This document shows, in pieces, positions 35,174-45,219 of a stretch of 64,000 nucleotides of DNA; position 1 is the stretch's first letter, and each line of letters starts with the position of its first letter. Under the pieces are notes generated by a model, which saw only the letters and a list, made by a program, of their open reading frames with translations, made no database searches and was not told where the DNA came from. A program made the position numbers and the translations under genes. Origin of the DNA: Mucilaginibacter cryoferens (lineage in GTDB: Bacteria > Bacteroidota > Bacteroidia > Sphingobacteriales > Sphingobacteriaceae); contig NZ_JACHCR010000006.1 of NCBI RefSeq assembly GCF_014205845.1, positions 186,001 to 250,000 of the forward strand, given 5' to 3'.

Positions 35174-36112
35174 ATGATAACTTTTGACTGGAAAGGCGTG
35201 TTCCCTGCGGTAACTACCAAGTTTACCGATAATGACGAGTTGGATTTTGCTGCATTTGATGTAAACCTTAAAGCACAGCTTGAAGCTGGCGTAGATGGTT
35301 TTATTTTAGGCGGATCATTAGGCGAAGCCAGTGTGCTGAGCGATGATGAAAAGTTCGCGTTATTAAAACATACTATTGATTATGTAGACGGCAAAGTACC
35401 TGTGATACTAAACATTGCCGAGCAAACCACCAAGGCCGCCGTAGCCTGTGCCCAAAGAGCATTTGATACCGGTGCCGATGGTTTAATGCTGTTGCCACCG
35501 ATGCGTTACAACAGCGAAGAGCGCGAAACCTTGGCCTACATAGGCGCGGTTGCCGAAAGCACCCAATTGCCTATAATGATATACAATAACCCGGTTGATT
35601 ATAAGATTGAAGTTACCCTGGATATGTTTGAGAAATTAGCCGTTTATAAAAACATCCAGGCGGTAAAAGAATCAACCCGTAACGTATCTAACGTAACTAA
35701 AATGTTTAACCGTTTTGGTAACCGTTACGCCATATTTACGGGAGTTGATCCATTGGCTATGGAAAGCCTGGTAATGGGTGCCGATGGCTGGGTAGCTGGT
35801 TTGGTTGATGCCTTCCCTAAAGAAACGGTTGCTATTTACCGTTTGGTAAAAGCAGGCAGAATAGCCGAAGCTTTAACCATTTACCGTTGGTTTTTACCGG
35901 TACTGGAATTGGATATTCACCCCAAACTGGTACAGTACATTAAACTGGCCGAGGTAGCAAACGGCATAGGAACCGAAAACGTACGTGCCCCGCGTTTACC
36001 ATTAATTGGCGAAGAGCGTACCAACGTATTAAAGATCATTAACGATGCAATAGCCATTCGCCCGGAGTTGCCTGTTGGCAGCTGGGGTAAACTAAGCGAA
36101 GTTGAAGCTTAA
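35174..36112 (+). CDS. DapA/NAL-family lyase, probable 1-pyrroline-4-hydroxy-2-carboxylate deaminase
   Basis: 312 residues forming one class I aldolase-type barrel. The Schiff-base Lys is in NIQAVKESTRNVSN and the catalytic Tyr in IMIYNNPVDY. The phosphate-site-like loop is GGSLGEAS rather than the GTTGE of true DapA, so lysine synthesis is unlikely. In Bacteroidota such proteins occur in trans-4-hydroxy-proline catabolism, where they deaminate pyrroline-4-hydroxy-2-carboxylate to 2-oxoglutarate semialdehyde. An alternative is a 2-keto-3-deoxy-L-arabonate dehydratase, which would also fit the arabinose context. The AraC regulator and amino-acid permease after it favour the amino-acid role. 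Confidence 0.6.
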   Translation: MITFDWKGVFPAVTTKFTDNDELDFAAFDVNLKAQLEAGVDGFILGGSLGEASVLSDDEKFALLKHTIDYVDGKVPVILNIAEQTTKAAVACAQRAFDTGADGLMLLPPMRYNSEERETLAYIGAVAESTQLPIMIYNNPVDYKIEVTLDMFEKLAVYKNIQAVKESTRNVSNVTKMFNRFGNRYAIFTGVDPLAMESLVMGADGWVAGLVDAFPKETVAIYRLVKAGRIAEALTIYRWFLPVLELDIHPKLVQYIKLAEVANGIGTENVRAPRLPLIGEERTNVLKIINDAIAIRPELPVGSWGKLSEVEA

Positions 36113-36460
36113 TATGTTCTGTATAGTTAGTGTGCTAATTTAATAGTATACAGTAGTTTAGTGAAGCCGCTCGCAATTAATTGAGCGGCTTTGTTTGTAA
36201 GCACATATTTAGTACATCACCAACCTTTAAACAGATAGCATAAAACAAAGCCCTCGATTTTAACCAATGAAGTGGCGTCTGGATATTTATTTTAGTGTAT
36301 CTATGACAATTAATAAGAATGGTATCCACTCTTTGATAGCTTCGAATGGTCTCTTTTGCAGTAAATTATCTTATGATTAACGGATATTATCCTATTGGGG
36401 TTGAAATTTGCTTCGGTGGGTTAATTAATTGTAAATTGAACACTAATTAATTAAATCAAG
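36113..36460. other. Intergenic region with terminator and AraC upstream sequence
   Basis: 348 bases. The left part holds the terminator at 36164-36196. The right part is AT-rich and should hold the promoter of the AraC-type gene; a perfect -7 box was not found. No gene is seen. Confidence 0.5.
36164..36196 (+). terminator. Terminator after the DapA-family gene
   Basis: AAGCCGCTC pairs perfectly with GAGCGGCTT across a 10-base loop, followed by TGTTTGT. It lies about 50 bases after the stop codon, so the AraC gene downstream is a separate transcript. Confidence 0.85.
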
Positions 36461-37363
36461 ATGAAGGTTTTACAATTTACACTACCCGTGCCGCACGATA
36501 GAAGTGTGATAGCGGAAAAAGTCTCTTTGCCGCACCACTATCCTTACTTGCATCGCCATAAAGAGATACAAATCACCTGGATACAAAAAGGAGAAGGCAC
36601 ACTTATAGCCGGCAATAATATGCACGACTATGCTCCCGGAGATGTTTTTTTGTTAGGTGCAAACCTTCCGCACGTGTTTAAAAGTAATCCCGAATATTTT
36701 ACCAACGACGCCAATAAACGAATTGAGGCTATATCCATATTTTTCAACCCGGATGGTGTGCTGGCCCCATTATTTGATTTGGCCGAACTTAAATTGAGCA
36801 AGATGTTTATGCAGCAACACCAGCAGGGCTTTAAGATACCGCATAATGAAGCGGATAAAATCTCGCAATTGATGGTAACGCTAAAAAATGCTTCCGGTAC
36901 AGATCAGTTAGCGCGGTTTCTTGATTTACTTAAAGGTTTAAGCTGCATCAAATCAAAGCTCGATCCGTTATCTACCTACGGCAACCTGCCGGGGATAACC
37001 GAAAATGAAGGTATCAGGATTGGTAATATCTATAACTTTATTATGGGGCATTACAGCGATCAGATCACCTTAGAGGATGTTGCCAAGGTAGCTTTTATGA
37101 CACCCGAATCGTTTTGCCGGTATTTTAAAAAACATACAGGCCATACGTTTATCTCGTTCCTCAATGAGGTTAGAATCAACGAGGCCTGTAAAAAACTGAT
37201 AGCGCATAAGTTTGAGAATATAAATACGGTTGCCTACAAGTGTGGTTTTAAAAGTATAACCAACTTTAACCGCGTATTTAAATTTGTAATAGGCAGTTCA
37301 CCGCGCGATTATATAGACTCTTACAACAATAACATGATCAGCCTGAGCAGGGCAGCAAGCTAA
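36461..37363 (+). CDS. AraC-family transcriptional regulator with cupin sensor domain
   Basis: 300 residues. The N-terminal cupin (about 20-150) has HHYPYLHRHKEIQITWIQKG and APGDVFLLGANLPHVFKS. The C-terminal AraC DNA-binding domain (about 195-295) contains ITLEDVAKVAFMTPESFCRY and VAYKCGFKSITNFNRVFK. It lies between the lyase and the permease and is the likely local regulator of both. The inducer could be a small amino acid such as hydroxyproline or an arabinose derivative; this is inference. Confidence 0.9.
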   Translation: MKVLQFTLPVPHDRSVIAEKVSLPHHYPYLHRHKEIQITWIQKGEGTLIAGNNMHDYAPGDVFLLGANLPHVFKSNPEYFTNDANKRIEAISIFFNPDGVLAPLFDLAELKLSKMFMQQHQQGFKIPHNEADKISQLMVTLKNASGTDQLARFLDLLKGLSCIKSKLDPLSTYGNLPGITENEGIRIGNIYNFIMGHYSDQITLEDVAKVAFMTPESFCRYFKKHTGHTFISFLNEVRINEACKKLIAHKFENINTVAYKCGFKSITNFNRVFKFVIGSSPRDYIDSYNNNMISLSRAAS

Positions 37364-37501
37364 GGTTAGCCTATTATTTATTTACACCTAAAAATATAGT
37401 CACAATAATGGTGACTGGTAAACTAACCGGCTATTGGTTATCAAAACACTGGTTTTATAGAATATACTTTTCCTTAATCTAAATACATACCGTCTATTTA
37501 T

Positions 37502-38935
37502 ATGGATACTAATACCTCGTTTAAACCTTCGTTAGGGTTAATTGACGCAACTATGCTGGTAGCAGGCAGCATGATCGGTTCGGGCATATTTATTGTAAGC
37601 GCCGATATTACCCGTAATGTGGGCAGTGCCGGCTGGCTGTTGTTTGTTTGGCTCATAACCGGTTTTATGACACTTACGGCGGCTTTAAGCTACGGCGAGC
37701 TAAGCGCCATGTTCCCAAGGGCGGGCGGTCAGTACGTTTACCTTAAGGAAGCTTATAACCCCCTGGTAGGTTTTTTATACGGCTGGAGCTTTTTTACCGT
37801 GATACAAACCGCCACCATAGCCGCGGTAGGGGTAGCCTTTGCTAAATTTACAGCCTATTTAATACCACAGCTGAGCGAAAATTTGGTTGCCATTAACCTG
37901 GGCTTTATTACTATATCGCCGGCGCAGTTGCTCTCTATATTGGTAATTGTGTTGTTAACCTACATCAACACCCGGGGCGTAAATAGCGGTAAAATTGTAC
38001 AAACCATATTCACCATGGCCAAGCTGCTGAGTTTATTGGGGTTAATTGTATTTGGTTTGTTTTCGCTAAAAGCCTCGGTATGGAACAGTAACTGGCACAA
38101 CGCCTGGAACTTACATAGCCTGAAGGCCGATGGCTCAATAACTTCTTATACCACTATAGCGGCGTTAGGTGCTATTGCGGCATCAATGGTGGGCTCTATT
38201 TTTAGCAGCGACTCGTGGAACAACGTAACCTTTATTGCCGGCGAGATCAAAAATCCCAAACGGAATATTGGCCTAAGCCTGGCTTTAGGTACCCTTATTG
38301 TTACTGTGATATACATTTTAACCAACATTATGTACACCGGGGTATTATCGCTACACGATATTGCAACTGCCGATAAGGATAGGGTAGGCGTAACCGCTTC
38401 ACAGCAAATTTTTGGCAGCTCGGGTACGGTTATAATTGCCTTGCTTATTATGGTATCAACCTTTGGCTGCAACAACGGGCTTATTATGAGTGGTGCCAGG
38501 GTGTATTACTCTATGGCGAAGGACCGACTGTTTTTTACTAAAGTGGGTACGCTTAATAAAAACTCGGTACCCGGTTTTGGCCTGTGGCTGCAATGTGCAT
38601 TTGCCTGTTTGTGGAGCCTGAGTGGTAAATACGGCGACCTGCTGGATATGATATCTTTTGTGGTGGTAGTTTTTTATGTGCTCACCATTATCGGCATATT
38701 TATACTGCGTAAAAAAATGCCGAATGCCGAACGTCCATACAAAGCATTTGGCTACCCGGTTTTGCCTGTAATTTACATTGTTATGGGTTTAGCTTTTTGC
38801 GTATTGCTTATTATTTATAAGCCCACTTATACCTGGCCCGGGTTAATTATTACACTGGTTGGCATCCCTGTTTATTACCTTATTGGTGGTACCAAACAAC
38901 TAGTGGAAACTGAAGAGATACTTACCGAAGTTTAA
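37502..38935 (+). CDS. APC-superfamily amino acid permease
   Basis: 477 residues with about 12 hydrophobic helices. The first helix contains the APC substrate loop SMIGSGIFIVSAD. The family sequence ELSAMFPRAGGQYVYLKEAY follows helix 2, and SSDSWNNVTFIAGEIKNPKRN precedes helix 7 or so. It belongs to the LAT/AdiC side of APC transporters, inner-membrane importers or exchangers of amino acids. Position after the lyase and AraC genes and before a prolyl-type peptidase suggests proline or hydroxyproline as the substrate. Confidence 0.85.
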   Translation: MDTNTSFKPSLGLIDATMLVAGSMIGSGIFIVSADITRNVGSAGWLLFVWLITGFMTLTAALSYGELSAMFPRAGGQYVYLKEAYNPLVGFLYGWSFFTVIQTATIAAVGVAFAKFTAYLIPQLSENLVAINLGFITISPAQLLSILVIVLLTYINTRGVNSGKIVQTIFTMAKLLSLLGLIVFGLFSLKASVWNSNWHNAWNLHSLKADGSITSYTTIAALGAIAASMVGSIFSSDSWNNVTFIAGEIKNPKRNIGLSLALGTLIVTVIYILTNIMYTGVLSLHDIATADKDRVGVTASQQIFGSSGTVIIALLIMVSTFGCNNGLIMSGARVYYSMAKDRLFFTKVGTLNKNSVPGFGLWLQCAFACLWSLSGKYGDLLDMISFVVVVFYVLTIIGIFILRKKMPNAERPYKAFGYPVLPVIYIVMGLAFCVLLIIYKPTYTWPGLIITLVGIPVYYLIGGTKQLVETEEILTEV

Positions 38936-39081
38936 ATTGCTTTAAATATTGGGCCACACGGCATAGTGCTTTTAAGGCGATACTTTTATAAAAGGATAAT
39001 TGCGGCGTAATAGTTGGTAATTTATTGAAAGACGAACAGCTACTTAGTAAGTAATTTTAGCAAACATAAATTCTTTTCACT

Positions 39082-41403
39082 ATGCGCAGTATACGTTTAC
39101 TTTTATACTCTTTTTTTACACCTCTCATCATATTTGTAGCCCACAATAGTTACGCCCAGCAAACTAATGTTACACCGTATTTGCCTACACATCAACAGGT
39201 ACTGCAATCTTATATCAATGCAGATAGGCTCGATTCGGCCTGGAAGAAATTACCACTGGTTTATAGTATAAAGCCCAACTGGCAGGCAAATGGTAAACAA
39301 TTTTGGTATACTAAACGGGTAAAAGACAACGGTACAGATTATTACTTTGTAAATGCCGAAAAGGGTTTAAAACACAAAGCATTTGACACTAAACAAATGG
39401 CCGATGCCATCGGCAATGCCCTGGGCACACCGCTACCGGTAAATAGACTTCATATTACGACTATGTTTTATGGTGCTGATGAGAAGCAGGTGACACTTAA
39501 AACCGGCAACAACTGGCTAAAGTGCGATTTAAGCAATTATCATTGCGAAAAAACAACAGATACCGTATTTAAAGATTATGATGCCAACAGACCGCTGCAA
39601 ACCCGCAAATACCGCTGGGAAGGCCAGGTAACAGATTCGGTTTCACCGGATAAGCAGTGGACGGCGTTTGTAAAGGCCGGTAATATTTATGTAAGGTCAT
39701 TAAAAGGCTCATCCGCAGAAATACAGTTTACTACAGATGGCACCGTTGATAAGCCCTATGGAGAAATTTCGTGGTCGCCGGATGGTAAGCATTTGGTTGC
39801 CTATCTCATCGATCCTAAAAAAACTAAAGAGGTATATTATATTTTAAGTTCGGTACCCGGTACCACACGCGGGCAGCTTAAGTCGCACGAGTATGATCAG
39901 CCCGGCGACGAATTTACATCCTACCAGCCTTTTATCTTCAATGTAGCCGATAAGACCAAAATAAAGGTTGATGCCGAGAAACTTGATTTTTTTGGCGCCC
40001 CTACGCTGCATTGGCGAGATGGCGATAGTCGGTACTTTACCTATGAAAAGGTAGACAGAGGCCACCAGCGTTTCCGGATTATTGAGGTTGATGCCCAAAC
40101 AGGTAAAACGCGCAATATTATCGACGAAAAAACAAATACTTTTATTTACGAGCAACGCATCTACACCCACTACCTGCCCAAAACACATGAACTGGTTTGG
40201 ATTACCGAGAAAGACGGATGGCGCCATGCTTACCTGGTTAATGAACTAACGGGTAAAGAGAAACTGATAACCAGTGGCAACTGGGTTGTACGGGATATTG
40301 ATAGCGTTGATGCAAAGAAAAGAGAGATCTGGTTTAGCGCCAGTGGCAAAAATGCCGGCGAAGACCCATATTTTATTCATTACTACCGTATAAAATTTGA
40401 TGGCAGTGCCCTTGTTGATCTTACCCCCGAAAAAGGTAACCACAGCATTACTTTCTCGCCCGATAGAAAATACTATATTGATGCCTATTCGGAAGTTAAT
40501 ATAACGCCGCGCATCGTACTTAAAAACACAGCCAGCTTTAAGGTGATTACCGAACTGGAATACCAGGATTTGAGCGATCTGTTGGCAACCGGCATTAAAT
40601 TGCCAGAAGTATTTATAGCAAAAGCACGCGATGGCAAAACAGATATATGGGGCGTAGTTTATCGCCCGGCTAATATGGACCCAACCCAAAGCTACCCGGT
40701 AATTGAAAACATTTATGCCGGTCCGCAAGATTCCTTTGTGCCTAAAAGCTTCTCTGTTATTAATGAGATGCAAAGCATTGCGCAGCTTGGTTTTATTGTG
40801 GTGCAGATAGATGGTATGGGCACAGCAAACCGTTCCAAAGCATTTCATGATGTATGCTGGCATAACCTGGCCGATGCGGGCTTTCCCGATCGTATTTTAT
40901 GGATGCAGGCGTTAGCCGCAAAATATCCGCAGGCTGATATAAGCCGGGTAGGGGTTTACGGTACATCGGCAGGTGGGCAAAACTCGGCGGGGGCACTTTT
41001 GTTTCATCCAGAGTTTTATAAAGCAGGTGTATCTGCCTGTGGTTGCCACGATAACCGCATCGATAAACAATGGTGGAACGAGCAATGGATGGGCTACCCG
41101 GTAGGGCCACATTACGAGCAGCAATCAAACATTACCAATGCCGGCAAGTTAAAAGGCAGTTTAATGCTGATAGTAGGAGAGGCTGATAATAACGTGCCGC
41201 CAGAATCAACCTATCGTTTTGCCGATGCACTGATAAAAAATAATAAATATTTTGATTTACTTACCGTACCCGGAATGGGGCACAGCGATGGTGGCCCCTA
41301 TGGGCGCAAAAAGAAAAAGGACTTTTTTGTGCAGCACCTTTTGTACGCCCAGCCACCTGCACGTAATACAGATGAGCTTACGGCAACGGGCGAGGCGCAA
41401 TAG
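39082..41403 (+). CDS. S9-family peptidase, dipeptidyl-peptidase IV-like
   Basis: 773 residues with a signal peptide (ending NSYAQ). An eight-bladed-type propeller fills about 100-500 (VSPDKQWTAFVKAGNIYVRS, ISWSPDGKHLVAYL). The alpha/beta hydrolase follows. The nucleophile Ser lies in GVYGTSAGGQNSAGALLF, the Asp in GEADNNVPPEST and the His in GMGHSDGG. Note GTSAGGQ in place of the commoner GWSYGG. Such enzymes cut after proline or alanine near the N terminus of peptides. In this neighbourhood it would digest proline/hydroxyproline-rich peptides in the periplasm. Confidence 0.85.
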   Translation: MRSIRLLLYSFFTPLIIFVAHNSYAQQTNVTPYLPTHQQVLQSYINADRLDSAWKKLPLVYSIKPNWQANGKQFWYTKRVKDNGTDYYFVNAEKGLKHKAFDTKQMADAIGNALGTPLPVNRLHITTMFYGADEKQVTLKTGNNWLKCDLSNYHCEKTTDTVFKDYDANRPLQTRKYRWEGQVTDSVSPDKQWTAFVKAGNIYVRSLKGSSAEIQFTTDGTVDKPYGEISWSPDGKHLVAYLIDPKKTKEVYYILSSVPGTTRGQLKSHEYDQPGDEFTSYQPFIFNVADKTKIKVDAEKLDFFGAPTLHWRDGDSRYFTYEKVDRGHQRFRIIEVDAQTGKTRNIIDEKTNTFIYEQRIYTHYLPKTHELVWITEKDGWRHAYLVNELTGKEKLITSGNWVVRDIDSVDAKKREIWFSASGKNAGEDPYFIHYYRIKFDGSALVDLTPEKGNHSITFSPDRKYYIDAYSEVNITPRIVLKNTASFKVITELEYQDLSDLLATGIKLPEVFIAKARDGKTDIWGVVYRPANMDPTQSYPVIENIYAGPQDSFVPKSFSVINEMQSIAQLGFIVVQIDGMGTANRSKAFHDVCWHNLADAGFPDRILWMQALAAKYPQADISRVGVYGTSAGGQNSAGALLFHPEFYKAGVSACGCHDNRIDKQWWNEQWMGYPVGPHYEQQSNITNAGKLKGSLMLIVGEADNNVPPESTYRFADALIKNNKYFDLLTVPGMGHSDGGPYGRKKKKDFFVQHLLYAQPPARNTDELTATGEAQ

Positions 41404-41623
41404 TTATATGCATACAATCTTTTATTTGGTTTGATAATGATTGGTTAAGATGGCGCTTCGGATTGGAAAGCAGCCACCTGGCCTTTAGTTAACCGGTAAA
41501 TTGTTAAGATTTTGGTTAATAGTTAAAAGATGGTCGTACAGGGTTATCTCTGTGCGGCCTCTTTATTTGTTGCAAGAATAAGGCTGTTAGTATACAGCCA
41601 CGTTAAAATATTGATATCCTGCT

Positions 41624-44600
41624 ATGTTTAAACAAAAAGCTATTTTAAAGGTCACGCTATTTTATTTGTGCCTCGTGCTGTTTTCTGCCAACGGATATAG
41701 CCAGCAAGTAGCTACTGCCCCAGGCAATGGAAACCCTATCATTCCCGGTTACTTTGCCGATCCTACGGTGAAAAAATTTGGCGATACCTATTATATTTAT
41801 GCAACTACCGATGGTAATGGCGGTGGCTTAGGCCCCTCGCAGGTGTGGACTTCAAAGGACTTTGTAAACTGGACCATGCAGGATATGAACTGGCCAACCA
41901 CACATAACTACTGGGCACCCGATGTTGCTTTGGGTACTGATGGTAAGTATTACCTGTACTATTGCCAGCCAACTGTAGAGATCTACGGTGCATCGGCATC
42001 TACTCCAACCGGCCCATGGACACCTTTATTTGCAGATGGTAAACCAGTACTCACCAACCTGTACGTACCGGGCGTAATTACGCTCGACGGGCAAACCTTT
42101 AAAGATGACGACGGCAAATTTTACATGACCTGGGGTACCTGGGGCATTTATCCGGGCTATGGCTGCGGTGTAGGGGTGCTCAATCCGGATATGCGGTCGT
42201 TTGCCAAAACCGCCAAAATCCCTAACACCGATGCCACCGATTTTTTTGAGGGCTCTTTTATGTTTAAGCGGAAAGGTATTTATTACTTACTATATTCCTC
42301 TGGTTTTTGCGAAAATGAAACCTACCGCGTACAATACGCTACCAGTAAAACCAGCCCAATGGCAGGCTTTGTGTATGGTAAAAACAATCCTATACTGGCC
42401 ACTAACGCCGATGGTACAGTGCACGGGCCGGGGCATAATTCGGTATTGCAGGTTGGCGACGATTATTATATCATTTATCACCGGCATAATAATCCACACT
42501 CTGGTGGAGGGTATAACCGGCAGGTTTGTGCCGATAAGCTTGTTTTTGATACCGAAGGAAATATTGAAAAAGTAGTAGCCACACATACCGGTATTGGTCT
42601 GCTGGCTAAAAGCAGCGAGCCATATCCCAATTTGGTTTATCAAAAAAAGGTGACGGCATCATCGTTTTATAATAATGATTATAAGCCGGAGTTTGCGGTT
42701 GATGACAACAACGGTACTTTGTGGAAACCTAAAGACAATAGCACCGCGCCGGCATGGCTACAGGTGGATCTGGGCAAGGTAACCACCATCAAAAAAATAC
42801 TTACACAGTTTGAATATGCCACATGGTATTATCAGTACCTGATACAATATTCGGTAGATGGAAAACAATGGCAAACTTTTGCCGATAAAAGGAACAACCA
42901 TTGGCATGGCAGCCCGGCCATTGATGAGGGAGATGTAAAGGCAAGGTATGTAAAGATAACCATTACAGGTACCGAATATCCGGGTTTGTATAAGGCCATT
43001 TGGAATTTTAAAATTTATGGCGGCGGTGCTCATGAGTTTGCTCCACCTAATATTCATCAATCGCAGTTAGCAATAACGTATAATCAACAAGGTTTGTTGA
43101 TTGATATAGATGCCGATAAATTGCAGGCCGGCACCCTGGTTAAAAAATGGGCTAATTACGGTACTCTTGGCGGCGCTTTTCAATCAGAAGGCAAAGCCCC
43201 TGTGGTTGACTTTGTGGCCGGGAAAAAGGCCGTTGTATTCAATGGCTCGCAATCATTAAGTTCAACGTTTAACGTGCCCCGGTCTTTAGCAGGTAATAAT
43301 AGCTACACAGTATCTTTTTGGGCCTATACCAATGAGTTAAAAGACGAAAACCCATTACTAACCTGGACAAAAAGCACCGAGCAACTTACCGGCGCCACCT
43401 TTGGCTACGGCAGTAACCACGATATGGGCGCAGCGCAGCATTTTGGCTACGCCGATATTCCGTTCGGTAAAAACTCATCTCTGACAAGCAAATGGCACCA
43501 CGTGGCTATTACTTTTGATGGGACATTTGAAAAAGTATTTGTTGATGGTGAGCTGAACAACCAGGAAAATAAAATGCTCTTTGTGCAATGTGCCGATAAC
43601 TTTCTTTTGGGTACGCAGAATAATAGTCCGGCACATTTTTCGGGAGCCATAGCTTCGCTCCAGGTTTACGATAGGGCATTGACTGATACAGGTGTTAAAA
43701 CTCTTTTCAAAACAGTAAAGAAAGCCGATGTTGTTGTTTATCTAAACGCAGCTAAACTGCCTTACGGAAAGTTAAAAAAACGGGCTAATGACGGCGATGC
43801 AGGCGGTACTTTTGTAGCAGGTAAAGCCAGCCCGGAGGTAACTGATGCCGGCGGCAGAATTGCCTTTAGCTTTAAAAATGGCGAGAGTTTCACCTTAAAT
43901 GCTCCATTAGATCCCCAAACATTTAAAGGTAATTATAGTGTAGCCGCGATGGTTTATACGCCTGTAGATCAAAATAATAAGGTTATAGCGTGTTTTGGTG
44001 CATCAGCCAATAAAAGTTCGGCTGCTCTTAACTTCTCGGGAATGCCGGGCAAATGGCATTTGATAGTTAAAACATACAATGGAAAGACAGCCACTGACTA
44101 TGTTGATGGCACTTTAGCGCGTACGTATGCACAAAACAGAGTTCTAAATTCAAAGGATAGTTTAAGGATAGGGGAGGATTTTACGGGAGCGCTTGCAAGC
44201 CTGGTTGTTTACAGGCAAGCACTTACTGTGGCAGAAGTAAAAACAATAACATCAACCGCTTTTGAAAGTCTGCATCCACCTGTTGGAGCCAATTTAAACT
44301 ATAAACAGGTAGCGAAAGCCATATCGCCAAATATGATAGATATGGAAGCAGGCAATGATGATTTAAGTAATGCCGATGGTTTGCAGTACTATTTTACAAA
44401 CCTGGATGCCACCGGTAAATCAAATAGTTGGGTAAATGAGCCTTATTTTGTTGATTACGGATTGTCGCCAAATAAAAGATACAATTACAGTTATAAAGTG
44501 CGGGATATTTTTGGCAATGTTACTGCCAATGCCGCTATTGTATCGGCATCTACAGATACAGGCCAGTTTATAAGCTATGCAGATAATTTTGCAACAAGTA

Positions 44601-45208
44601 AAGATTATCTGCTTACAGGCACCAAAGGTGCTATTTGGGATGGCTTGGTAGGTAAGTCAGACACCATATCAGCAAAACACAACAGCCTGAAGCTGGCATC
44701 ACAGGGAACCAACTGGGATGGGGGTACGCCTTACGGCCCCTTTTTATATAAAAATGTAAAAGGCAATTTTATAGCCGAAGTGGAATTGACAGACATAACC
44801 GGCTTTGTCCAAAAAAAGGTGGCTGGTAATAATGAAGCGGGCCTTATGGTGAGGGCGGTAAGAGATACTACTAAAATCAACAGTACCGAACAGCTATTGC
44901 AGAACGGGATCTTCCCGGCATGGAATGTTGGTAATATGTTTACCAATTTTGTTGATGGCGACCGCCGGCAGGCCAACACACAATCATCATGGAACTTTAA
45001 CCGTTACCTGCAAATTGAGCGCCGAGGCAATTTGTTTTACATACGTACCAGTAATGATGCCATCAATTGGGTTGATATGCCCGGCAGCCCAGCGTTGCGG
45101 ACTGATTTGAACGAGAAGGAGGTACAGGTAGGTTTATACCAATGTACGTACGGCCCCAAACCAGCTACCGGTAGTTTTTCAAACTTTAGACTGTTTCTGT
45201 TACGCTGA
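41624..45208 (+). CDS. Large multi-domain GH43 glycosidase with F5/8, LamG and DUF1349-like modules
   Basis: 1194 residues with a signal peptide (ending NGYSQQ). The GH43 propeller (about 30-335) has the general base in IPGYFADPTVKKFGD, the pKa modulator in HNYWAPDVALG and the acid in TDFFEGSFMFKRKGIYYLLY. An F5/8 type C (discoidin) module (about 340-470) follows. A LamG-like module (about 485-695) and a second LamG-like module (about 700-885) come next. The C-terminal DUF1349-like beta module (about 985-1194) has WNFNRYLQIERRGNLFYIRT. GH43 acts mostly on alpha-L-arabinofuranosides, xylosides or galactofuranosides. The binding modules suggest action on a polymer or cell wall. Confidence 0.85.
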   Translation: MFKQKAILKVTLFYLCLVLFSANGYSQQVATAPGNGNPIIPGYFADPTVKKFGDTYYIYATTDGNGGGLGPSQVWTSKDFVNWTMQDMNWPTTHNYWAPDVALGTDGKYYLYYCQPTVEIYGASASTPTGPWTPLFADGKPVLTNLYVPGVITLDGQTFKDDDGKFYMTWGTWGIYPGYGCGVGVLNPDMRSFAKTAKIPNTDATDFFEGSFMFKRKGIYYLLYSSGFCENETYRVQYATSKTSPMAGFVYGKNNPILATNADGTVHGPGHNSVLQVGDDYYIIYHRHNNPHSGGGYNRQVCADKLVFDTEGNIEKVVATHTGIGLLAKSSEPYPNLVYQKKVTASSFYNNDYKPEFAVDDNNGTLWKPKDNSTAPAWLQVDLGKVTTIKKILTQFEYATWYYQYLIQYSVDGKQWQTFADKRNNHWHGSPAIDEGDVKARYVKITITGTEYPGLYKAIWNFKIYGGGAHEFAPPNIHQSQLAITYNQQGLLIDIDADKLQAGTLVKKWANYGTLGGAFQSEGKAPVVDFVAGKKAVVFNGSQSLSSTFNVPRSLAGNNSYTVSFWAYTNELKDENPLLTWTKSTEQLTGATFGYGSNHDMGAAQHFGYADIPFGKNSSLTSKWHHVAITFDGTFEKVFVDGELNNQENKMLFVQCADNFLLGTQNNSPAHFSGAIASLQVYDRALTDTGVKTLFKTVKKADVVVYLNAAKLPYGKLKKRANDGDAGGTFVAGKASPEVTDAGGRIAFSFKNGESFTLNAPLDPQTFKGNYSVAAMVYTPVDQNNKVIACFGASANKSSAALNFSGMPGKWHLIVKTYNGKTATDYVDGTLARTYAQNRVLNSKDSLRIGEDFTGALASLVVYRQALTVAEVKTITSTAFESLHPPVGANLNYKQVAKAISPNMIDMEAGNDDLSNADGLQYYFTNLDATGKSNSWVNEPYFVDYGLSPNKRYNYSYKVRDIFGNVTANAAIVSASTDTGQFISYADNFATSKDYLLTGTKGAIWDGLVGKSDTISAKHNSLKLASQGTNWDGGTPYGPFLYKNVKGNFIAEVELTDITGFVQKKVAGNNEAGLMVRAVRDTTKINSTEQLLQNGIFPAWNVGNMFTNFVDGDRRQANTQSSWNFNRYLQIERRGNLFYIRTSNDAINWVDMPGSPALRTDLNEKEVQVGLYQCTYGPKPATGSFSNFRLFLLR

Positions 45209-45219
45209 TTTTAAGCGGC

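Noticed and set aside
40246..40863. 205-residue minus-strand frame inside the S9 peptidase gene
   Set aside because: The peptidase frame holds all catalytic motifs here, and the antisense protein has no recognisable domain.
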